Assembly: GCF_040712315.1 (NCBI RefSeq)
Contig: NC_134018.1
Coordinates: 49,043,335 to 49,107,334 of the forward strand
From: Castanea sativa
Taxonomy: Eukaryota; Streptophyta; Magnoliopsida; Fagales; Fagaceae
Direction of reading: 5' to 3'
DNA length: 64,000 bases
Below, piece after piece: positions 12,401-24,400 of this stretch (positions are counted from its first letter, which is position 1; each line of letters begins with the position of its first letter). The notes beneath the pieces were generated by a model. The model worked only from the letters and a program-made list of their open reading frames with translations, did not search any database and was not told the DNA's origin. Position numbers and translations under genes: made by a program.

Positions 12401-15400
12401 AAAAATTATACTAGCTTCAGAATATGCAACTCGTGTCTGTGGTGTATACAGCTAAAGTAGGCAGCACACTCAAAAGTCTGGCTGTTAAACAGCACATAAA
12501 AATGGCTCCACAAATTACTGAAAACAGAAATGGCCTTCAATGAAATGAATCATACTCAGAAAGATAGACATGACAAACAGTAAAAACAAATTTACCAGAA
12601 TCAGAGAAATGAGCCGTACAAAAGAGAAAACATCATACACATTAGAAAATGTTATTCAGCTAGTAAGATCACCAACCTGATTGTACTCAAACAGGTCCCC
12701 AACCTCTAGAGCTAATCGGGCATGGGTTTCATACACCTGAAACATGAGTAGGAAGAATGAACAACATAACCAATTTCAAAAGATACAAACACACAAATAG
12801 ACATACATATATATGTTTACATATGTATATGTGTATGTGGTCAAAGCAATGAACTTGCAACACTATAGAATTCGCCAAGGTTAAAACAAGTCCACTAATC
12901 ATCCTGAATGCTTACGCACAACAGATCAATACAAGATCTGCCAAGAGAGAACACCATAATGCATTGTTATACCTTCACTGTCAGCCAATTGCGAATTCGT
13001 TGTACAGTTAGATCTTGGCGTATAGACTTCAACTGATCGCATTTATATAGATAATTCTTTTGAGAATTATGAACCATATCCAGCGCTTTTTCTAACACTT
13101 CTTCTGGCCTTACCTGTAGAGTAGTATAATGTTGAGAATATTAATTATATTGATCATAAAAATGTCATCAGTATCTTATTTGAATTTAGTTTAAACTTCA
13201 AATGTTAAAGAGCCAATGACAGAAAAGCAAGATAAAAACTTACACTGGCAGGATCAGGGGCAGAAGTAAGACGTAAATAGCGTTTTTCAATCTCGTGGCA
13301 GGTCCCCTTGACAGTAAGGGAATCCCAGTCAATGTCCTCAACAGCCCTGGCAGCACCTTCTTCAAAGGTTTTGCTAAGCACCAAGGCACTAGCCCTTCTA
13401 CTGTACAAGTTTCCAGCTCCAGCATTTTTTGGTTTGAACTGATTACTTTCTGTTCGTCCTTGCCTTTTTTCAAAACGCTTAGAGCGATTTTCACGTCTCT
13501 TTTTTTCCTCTGGTGTATTTGCAAGTGTTATAGCACTAGGGTAATATGCTGTTAAGCTTTGTTCCTTATCACTGTCACTAGATGCATCACAATTATCAGC
13601 AACATTAAAACCATCAGCATAACGCTGCTTCTTAACTGGCCTCTGGGCGTTCTTACTTGCATTTTTCTGGTCCAGTGGAGAAAATTTCATACCGCTCATG
13701 TTATTCTCCTTGTTCCCATTATTCCCAAAAAAAGGCTGCACGCAATTTTTTAACAATATAACAAATTACTAAATATCTAAAATAGATATGATTCTTAGAT
13801 GCTAACTTGCATAAAGCTAGAGCTAAGCAAAAAATGTGCAAGTCATCAGAAATAGAGACAATCACACACACAGACACAGTCAAGAAGGTAACAAAAACAC
13901 CCTCTACAAACCACTCCCCACCCCCAAGGAAGAGAGAGAGAGAGAGAGAAGGCAATTAACCAAAAAAACAGAATTTTGACCCCAAAAAAAGGAATTAAAT
14001 TTAGTAAGGAAAGAAAACAAAGAAAATTTATGAATCAACTGCCTGTGTGTGCTACAAAGGAAGGCCAGGAGGACAAGTGTCACAAGAATACCTTTCTGTC
14101 CTTGTCATTGGCATTTATCCAGCCACCATATTTCATCGTATCATTCACAACAGATGCTGATTTGTCAACAAATTTCTCCTCTGGTAAAGGCTCCCACCTA
14201 CTTTTAGATCGCCTACTTGGACTTCTTTTGTACTTTGGCAATGACAATCCCGGGGTTGAACTCTGCAAACTGCTGCAGGAAATAAAGCACTTAAAGATAC
14301 ATGAACAATATGCTAGACAATATCCAAATATACCCAATAGTTATCTCTATTCATGTACCTATAACACACACACGCATATATATAATCTAATTTGAATCAA
14401 TACAACCACCAGAGAGTTCCCCAGTATTAGCATACAAATTTATACATGTAACAGGAATGGATTCATTAAGAAACTAACAATTTCTAACATCTGTCTTCTT
14501 ACCAAATTCACCAAGTTAATATATGTCCAACCTGTTTATGAGCCTGGATATAACAAATAGCATTTTCTGACTGTCAATGTAAATCCAAATAACTGTGTGC
14601 GCGAGCGCGTGTGTTGCATATGAAGTAGTTTCATCTAACTAAAATTTAGAAAATAATCTTACAGCTAAAAAAAGGCTCAAAAAAAACGCTACAATCCTAC
14701 AAACTATCTGCACTGAACCTAGAGACAAACTAAATTGAAGCACAACTCAACCAACCCCTAACTCGAGTTGAAAAAACCTATCCTGTCTTTTTTTCTTCTG
14801 CGCACTCATCAAGTCTATCTAAAGGTATTGTCTTTCCAGAATCTTTATATTCCCTTAACACTATCTTCAATATGCCCCTTTGATAGCTCCAACCACGACA
14901 TGTAAATTAACAATGTTTTTTGCTCTCAACATCTAAATTAACAATGTCCTCCATACTTTCTGGAGCCAACTGATTTCCTTCTTCTAATCTTTTCCTTCTT
15001 TACTTATTTACCCATCCATAACTAAACTAACAACATTCTTCCCTTTATTGGCTATTCTTAAAATCTTGCCCATGTGACAGTTTTTGTAACATGCTACACA
15101 ACATTGTGAACCCTGCATTCTCTAAATTCTTTCTTAATTGATGCTTACTAGAAGATATAATGACAACCTTATTGTGTTCTATCTTTAAAACCACTATTTT
15201 CACTGCAACACTTTTGTACCTCTTGGCAATTTATCAAAGAATGGCCAAAAAAATCAGCCCTAGACTTCAAAGGTTTGAAAACATGCTCTACCTCAACTAA
15301 ATCAAAACTCACATGCAACCCATTCTCATCATCAATTTCTCAATCATCCATCAAGTTTACATATCCATAAAACATGCTCAACCAATTTATAAACCAATAA

Positions 15401-18400
15401 ATTAAACCTTAACAATAATTGACCAATTAAGAAAGCTCATTTTAAGACCTAGTTGTGTTCAAGCCCTTCTGCACAACACCCCACCCTCCATATTCCAAAA
15501 AAGTTTTTGTTTGTGTTTATCGCCAAAGTCCGTATAATATACCCAATGTTTTAAGAGAGATTTCTAAGCAATTTCCTTGTAGAAGGTTGATATTATAAAC
15601 TATATGATTTAACAGTTAAGGTAACAAAATAAGAGAAGCTCCAAATCATGCTTTCTTGAATGGAAACTGCTTTTAGCATAATCGAAGAATGAAAGAGGAG
15701 GATGAACTCAAAATAAAAGGTCCATCGGTCCTGGATTTTTTTTTATGAGCATCAATCCTAGAGATCCTTTTTTTTGGGGTAGTGTGGTGGTTGGTAACAC
15801 ACACACCCATTGGATCTTGAACCCACAACCTCACCCACCAGTTGTAGCGCATGCATCAATCCTAGAAAAATTAAGAACGAGGCAAAGACAAATATAAGTG
15901 CTAGGGTCCGGTGAGTTCATGGGTTCAAGACCCAATGTGTACGTGTGTAACCTACAATCAATATATATACACACGAAATGAAAAGCAAGCCATGAAACCA
16001 AACTCAGAGAAAGAAAGAGAGAGAATACTCTTTGTTGACTGCATCCACATTTGGTAGTGAGAAAAGAGGCTCAGTATCCCAATTTCGTGTGTAAAGTGTA
16101 CCATCAGCAGTTGCCTTTGTGATCATCTGAAAACAAACGTAAAAATAGAAAATATATATTATTAGAAAATACCTAAACTAATATAAAATAATTATAAAAA
16201 AAAACTAATGTAAATGACACTGAAAATCAAAGTAGAAAAACACATTTATAAATATAATTGTACGGTTTCCAAGTAAACGTTTGGGTGGAACACGTATTAC
16301 TCCGGCTATGGAAAGGTTCTCTAAATTTATTAAGGACCTTAATTTGATTGATTTGCCGCAGGAAGGAGATAGCTATACTTGGCCTAGTGGTATAGATTAA
16401 CCATCAATGTCTAGGATTGATAGAGCTTTGATCACTCATGATTGGAAGGAACACTATCCGGATGTTATTCAAAGGATTTTACCTTGTCCCATTTCAGATT
16501 ACAATCCAATTCTTTTGGAGGCGGGGGGAATGGCGAGGGGGAAGAGTCCTTTTAGGTTTGAAAATATGTGGTTGAAGACAGATGGGTTTGTGGATAGAGT
16601 TCAATCCTTGTGGAATCGGCATTCATTTGTGAGTACACCTAGTTTTGTGCTTGCCAAGAAACTAAAGGCATTGAAGGAGGACATAATTCACTGGAATCGT
16701 AGAGAGTTTGGAAATGTAGATCGTCATAAGAAACAATTGCTGGAGGAGTTGAAAACTTTAGATGCTAAGGAAGAGGAGCTTGGACTCACTGATGGGGAGA
16801 AATGTTATAGGGTAGAGTTGAGGTCCAAGGTAGAGCATCTTCTTTCTTTGGAAGAAATTTCATAGAGACAAAAATCTAGGATGTTATGTATTAAGGAAGG
16901 GGATAACAACACCAAGTTTTTTCACAAGATGGCAATCTCCCATAGAAGGCGTAATCATATGAGGATATTGGAGGTGGATGGGGTGGTTTTTGAGGAGGAA
17001 TCCGAGGTAATTGCTCAGGTAGTACAGTTTAATAAAAAATTATATAAGGAGTCTGAGGGGTGGAGGCCTTTTGTGGAAGGCTTGGAGTTTGATTGTATTG
17101 GGGATATGGAGAGGGTTTGGCTTGAAAGAAAGTTTGAGAGAGAGGAGATTTTTCAAGTTGTAAGAGACTTGGAAGGGGACAAAACTCTAGGTCCGGATGG
17201 GTTTACTATGGTTTTTTATCATCATTGTTGGAGAGTATTGAAAAAAAGACGTCTTAGCGGTCTTTGATGAGTTTTTTCAATATTGTAAGTTTGAAAAATC
17301 TCTTAATGCTACTTTCATTGCTTTAATTCTAAAAAAGAATGATGCCTCTAATATTAGAGATTTCCGGCCTATTAGCTTGGTGGGGAGTGTGTATAAAATT
17401 TTGGCTAAGGTTTTGGCAAATCATTTGCGAATGGTTTTAGATCAGTTGATCTCTGAACCTCAAAATAGCTTTGTGGGTGGGAGACAAATTCTTGATTCGC
17501 TTCTTATTGCAAATGAATGTGTTGATAGCCAAGTGAAGAGTCAGGTTCATGGGGTCATATGTAAACTTGATGTTGAGAAAGCATACATCATGTGAATTGG
17601 GAGGCTCTACTGGATTTGTTGTATAGGATGAGCTTTGGGGTAAAGTGGTGTAAGTGAATTCGTACTTGTATGTCCATAGATCAATTCTCGGTCTTGATTA
17701 ATGGGTCTCCAGTTGATTTTTTTCATAGCTCAAGGGGCTTAAGACAAGGGGATCCGCTATCTCCTATGTTGCTTTTGATTATGATAGAGGTGTTCAATAG
17801 GATGTTGAGAAGAGTGAAGGGAGCTGGCTTAATCCGTAGTTTTAAAGTTGAGGGTAGGAGGGGTGGTGGGGAATGTGTTTCACATCTATTGTTTGCAGAT
17901 GACACTATTCTTTTTTGTGATGCAGATGTGGAGCAAATTCTGCATATTCAGTTGTTGTTACTGCATATTCAGGCTGTGACAGGTTTGAAGATCAATGTGC
18001 ACAAGAGTGAAATGGTCTCAATAGGAAAGGTAGATGATGTGCATGCCTTGGCTGAAATTCTGGGATGCAGAGTTGGAACTTTACCCATGTCTTATCTTGG
18101 CATGCCGTTGGGGGCTTCACATAACTCTCCTTCAATTTGGAATCCTATCTTGGAAAAAATTGAGCGGAAGCTGGCCGGGTGGAAGAAATTGTATTTTTCT
18201 AAAGGGGTAGATTGACGTTACTTAAGAGTACATTATCTAGTCTTCCTACCTACTATCTATCGCTATTCACCATTCCTACTTTTTTTTTTTTTTTTGATAG
18301 GTAAAAATATATGCATTCATGAACACTACCTTATGCAAAAGACATAAGGCAGAGAGATAAGTACACAGGGAAGAGAAAGAGAAAAAAGAGAAAAGAAGAA

Positions 18401-21400
18401 AATAAACTAAGTACACAGGAGAGAACTAAGAAAAATAGGGAGAGAATCACTAGAGGTGAGTCCCCAAGCCCTAGACCAATCAAACAGAGTGCCACTAAGA
18501 GAGGCCAAAAGCTGGTCGTCTGAGCTTTCCATGTCCTCGAACGTCCTCCTATTGCGTTCCCTCCAGAGACACCACATCAAGCATAAAGGAGCTAAATTCC
18601 AAATGCAGGACGAATGCTTTCCAGGCCAATTCCACCAACTGAATAGAGTATCCGCAATCGATCTAGGCAAGACCCAGGAAAACCCAAAAGATCTAAAAAC
18701 CAAACTCCACAGTCGAGAAGCCTTTCCACAATGTAATAACAAATGATCCGCCGTCTCCCCATTACTGCGGCACATGATACACCAATCGACAAAATCCAAC
18801 CCTCTTCCCCTCACATGATTCACCATTCCTACTTATGTGGCTAATAGAATTAAAAAATTGCAAAGGGATTTTCTATGGAGTGATAACAAGACTCATCTGG
18901 TAGGATGGGATAAAGTTTGTGTGCCCATAGCCAAAGATGGTTTAGGTATAAGGAAACTTACTACTTTCAATAAGGCATTATTGGAGAAATGGTTGTGGCA
19001 GTTTGGGAAAGAGAAGAATCAGTTGTGGAGGAGGGTGGTAGCTTCGAAGTTTGGGGAAGAGTGGGGGGATGGACTTCTAAGTTAGGTAGGGGAGTTCATG
19101 GGTGTGGTTTGTGGAGAGGTATTCATATGGGCTGAGAGGACTTTAGCAAAAATACTCAGTTTGTTGTTAGGTTGGGGAATAGAGTGAGATCTTGGCAAGA
19201 TTGGTGGCACGGAGATCAACCTTTTCAAGTGGCTTTCCCGAGACTGTATGGTATTGCTATGGATAAGGAGGCTTCTGTAGAAGTTTCTTTGTCAAGGCAA
19301 GGGGCGGAGGATAGAAGAATTTGGAATGTTCGTTTTATTCGGGAATTTGATGGTTGGGAGATGGATGAAGGGCTGCATTTTCTTCTTATCTTGGGAGCCA
19401 ATACCCCTTCAATGGATGTTGGAGATCGGTTGAGATGGAAGTCAAAGCCCAATGGGGATATTGACATCCGGTCATATTATAACAATTTGCGGGATTCTCC
19501 CTCAATTGGCTTTCCTTGGAAAGGTATATGGAAAGTTAAGGTCCCTAGACGTGTTTCTTTCTTTGTTTGGTGTATAGCTTGGAATAAGATCCTAAAGGGT
19601 GATAATCTGAGATTGAGGGGCTTGGATTTTGTGGACTGGTGCATTATGTGTCGACATTGTGGGGAGACGGTGGACCACTTACTTCTTCATTGCGAGATGG
19701 CTTATTGGCTATGGAGCTTTGTTTTTATAACTTTTGGAGTGTCATGGGTCATACCTAGATTGATTCCAAATTTGCTTTTTGGCTGGTGGAAGTGGTTAGG
19801 GAAGCATTCATCTCAAATCTGGAATTTAATTCCATTGTACATACTATGGTGTCTTTGGAAGGAACGGAATCAACGGACTTTTGAGGATTTGAATAGTTCT
19901 GGTGATCAGATACTTGCATCTTTTAGTGGAACTCTTTTTTATTGGTCTCAAGCTTGGGGACTCACAACTAGTGATTCTCTCCCTTCTTTTCTTTTTTTTT
20001 TTTGTATTTCCCTGTTTTCTTTTCTCCTTGTAATTTTCTGGTTTGCTCTGTGCTTTTCTTGCATAGAGTAGCCTTTATATATATATCACTCTTACTTATC
20101 CAAAAAAAGAAAAAATTCTAGGTTGACCAACGTCTATCATTTCCCATATCAATACTATACAAAGTTGTACCTTTAATGTTTAGCTATTTTTACATCTAGT
20201 ATACCTCCTGTTCAATATGTTCTAATAAAACTTATTACTTATAAAAAAAAAAAAAATTTAAAAAGGCCATATGATAAAGCTTGTCAAAATAACAAAAATT
20301 TGAATGTGTAGTGAATCTAGTGATTACTTGTGAAAAAAGTAATATAATGGAAAACTGGTTTGCTTTTGGTGAACATGAAAAACGCTTTTGGGACAGCTAA
20401 AAATGATAATGGAAAACACTCATGCGTCTGTGTGCATGCATGCTAGTGGATTGGTGGGTGGGTGGGTGGATGCAAGTATGTATGTCTGGAGAGCAGATGT
20501 CAATGAAGCTCAATTAAGAAATAAGTAGGAACATATATAATTTAAATGTCACAACAGATCTGCAAATTCAATCTCAATAACTTAGAAGCCAATATTCTTG
20601 CCCTTAACAAAGATCTGACAGTGTGACTATTTCGATTTGATTGTAAAGTGAGTAGGTTGAACCAATAAATGATGAAGAAATCACCTACTACTAGGTGGAG
20701 ATGAGGCCTTTTTCTTTTGGGTTCTATTGATAAGTATAATGCTCAATATTTTCATGGGAACTATAATTCATATAGAAACCAAATGTAGCAATGAGGTAAA
20801 ATAAGAGTAACTGCACCGAGCTTTTGTAGTTTACTTTATCCTCACCTGGTTTTGTTCATCTCTGCATCAATTTTTTGAGAAGACAGCATTTAATGCTTAT
20901 CATATTCAAATAAGCTCATTACTTTTCCAAACTGACCCCAAAACTTTTCACAAAGACATTATTTAGCTATTTTATACTTCAAAAGAAAAAAGGATAATCT
21001 GATAATCCATATAATCAGACGATTTGACTTTTTGAAGTAGACAATATTGTGACATCCTAAAAGGAAAGGATGACAAATTAAATGGAATGGAAAGAGTACA
21101 GTAATTTTACACAATTCATTCTTCAAAGCCCTACAACTTTTATATCCTTTCTAATTCTTTTCTTTCTTTTTCTCTCTTTTTGTTTTTGATAATGTGGGTC
21201 CCTAGATGTATGTAGTCTCCCGTCCCACACACATTGGGTAATTATAGAGAGAAATCCTTTGGGGGTGGCCTCAAGGTGCTGACTAGAAGACTTGAACCTA
21301 GGACCTCATATATCACAAGCCATGGAAAACATTATACCAACCCTTGGGGTTTATATCCTATCTAACTTATTACTTCTTTTCTTGGGTTTCTTACACAGTT

Positions 21401-24400
21401 TTCCTTATCACAACATGTTAGACAACTTCAAACCTTGTACTAGAAGCTGCCATGATCAACAAAGACACATATAACCATGCCAAGGAAGAAAGGAGAGGGG
21501 AACATGTGCTGCAGGGGGCCACACTACCACCCGGGGTGGAGGGGGGGTGGGGATAACATTTATGAAATCACAATTGGAAGCGCAAAACTGGGAAGTTCAA
21601 TGACTTTAACCCAAGTGGCTTACCTCCTTCAATAAATCCTGACAAGCTTCCATTTGCATATCACCTTTACAGCGACCCAAAGCCCTTTCAACATAGCCAC
21701 ATAGTGACTTGGGGAACGTACCAGGCTGCATGGAACAAAACAGTCATTTAACTACAGTGTGAAATCATTGAGTCATGAACCATAATATTCTCGTGTCAAT
21801 TTGCTTTATATCATGACATTCAATAGTGAGAATAAACCATATCAATATCATCCAAGTATTTGATAGCAACTCGTCACTGAAATAATCATAAGCCCAAAAA
21901 CTAAATTCCAAATTTTCAAAATTGACTACACAGGTGAACTTAAGGAGGCAGGAAATGTAGAGCCACCACACATGAATGAGGTGAAAAGACTACATAAGTG
22001 ACTAAAATCAACATTCTCCAGCCCTTGAACATCATAAACGGTATAAATAAAAAAAATTATAGATTGCAACTCAGCGAAATAGTAGGACTCACTTGCATGG
22101 ACGGAGAAAGCAAACAAAATAAAAAACATTCACTAATATATTTAAAATGTTAAAATTATGGTTAAGTTATTAAATTTATCATTCTGAACAACTTAAGCTT
22201 TAGGGCTATCTATATTTATCATGATAATAGAGCAAGAAATCCTGAGTTTGATCTATGTTTCCACTCTACCTCCTATTTAAAATGTATAGAATCCCACATA
22301 ATGGGCTCCACCTATTAACGCACCATTTCTTTCAACATTAACATTTTTTTGGAAAATAAATCATTTTTCAAAAAGCATTTCCTGGGAAACTTTCTCATTT
22401 TCCTATGTTTAGTAGCAATCTTAAAATTAGTTATTTTTTTATTTCCCTTATTTAGCTTGGCGTGAAATAGAGTTGTTTTTTAGAAAATTTTAGTGGAAAC
22501 TGGCGAAAAAAAATTTTATTTCATACCAAGCTAAATAAGTGAACTCAAGAGATAGTTTTCCTCTTACCCATATTTTTTTATACCACCAAACACAGCAAAA
22601 CATGAAAACTATCTTTACACAAGGCTTTCCATCAAAACAAGTGGAGCATGAGGGGGAGTTTGGGCCACATGTGAGGGGATGTGTTAAGATTATGGTTAAG
22701 TGATTAAATTCACCATTTTCTAACAACTCAAGTTTTGGAAACAATCAGTAATTTATCATAACTAAATTCAATATGTTGTATTGATTTTTTTTTTTTTTTT
22801 TTGGATAGTTAAGAAAAATGTATTAAAAAGAAACTACTCCATCAAAGAAATGAAGTAGACGAAGAAGACATGTACAAACATCAAAGAGAAACAAAACAAC
22901 TTATGTGCAAGAAGAAAAAGAAAGAGAATCTAAAAACAGCAGAATGAATTCCTTGCCATACAATGCCCTCAAAGAATTAGAGTTTAGAAATGTGAAAAAT
23001 TAAACAAGAAGATTAGAGTTTTAATTTATAAATGCCCATCATACAATGACATCAAATAATATGCAGGAAGAACATACTGCATCCACTATAATAATCCTAA
23101 TCAATACCTACAAAACCAAAAACCAAAAAAAAAAAAAACATCATCAACCCAAAAATTTGCAGCTCCACAGGTTATGATTCCCCAAACATTGCATTGCAAG
23201 ACTTATAACTCCAAGGAAAATATACAAGAATCCAGCATTAGGAAAATATACAATGCCTTACTTTAGCAACATTAAAATCTACCCGTTTCCTAAAAACATG
23301 GCATCACAAGATTTGTACCTCAGAAAAAATAAACGAGCTTCCAGCATTTGAAAAAAAAAAAAAAGGGAATATGTCATGCAATTCCTTATTTTAGCAAATA
23401 TATCTTTCTATATCTGCTAAATCTTACATTATTTATAATTAGAAAATAAGCAATTGCTAAAAATTACTTCAATTGATGGTAATGGTCAATATCTACAGTT
23501 GATCTTGCAAAAGTTCTACGGATAACATTATTGAAAAGGCATCAGTAAAACAAAGCAGGAGTCTCACCTTAAGCATAGAATCAGCAGCATCATTAGACAA
23601 TACTTTCTCATTTGCCTTTGGCTGTGAAATACTAATATAAGCAGGTTTTACTGCTGCACCCGTTGTAGAGCTATCCTTGTCGGTTTTTGGTAAACCAAAA
23701 GTCAAATTTGAAGCAATTCTTGGGTTTGTTGGAATCTGCAGTTTGCTTACCCTTCGTGTATCCGAAGATGGAACAGTTTGTGCAGGTGATTGATAACTTT
23801 GGGGCACCTGATGATTAGCAGGTGATTGATAACTTTGGGGCACCTGATGAGTGGCAGGATATTGTAAATTATGTCCTTGAGAATATGCAGCTTTCTGTTG
23901 ATCCAGAAAGCTATCATAAGAAGTTTTTGGATCCAAAGGCTTTTGAGATTGTGGTTGCATAGGACTAGTAATGTGAATTTGGGAACTTGGAGCCCCATGC
24001 TGCCAGTAAGCATCACTGGCACTGCTAATTCCTGCAGCAGGCTGACAAGAAAAAGCCAGAGAAAGACAACAACATTTTTTACTACCAAGCATTATTGCCA
24101 AATAATTAATTAACCCAAGAGAAGACTCAGTGTCTCTGTCATGAAAACAATACAGCACAAGCATCTGAAGTGATGTGATTGCATCACTTATTATAAGTTT
24201 GCACAGCCACTCAATAGAAGATTATTATAACTATGAATACTGTGTGTGTGTGTGTGTGTGTGTCATGCATCAGAATATCAAACACAGCCAAGTACTGGTG
24301 AAATAACATCTTCTAAATCCTGTATAGAAGGAAATAAAAACCTGCACTGAAGAGAATTCAGATGAACTAGATTCTGGCATCCAAGATGGGGTGTAGGAAG

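Noticed and set aside
18456..18746. Plus-strand frame within the inner LINE insertion
   Set aside because: Antisense shadow of the minus-strand LINE zinc-binding region.
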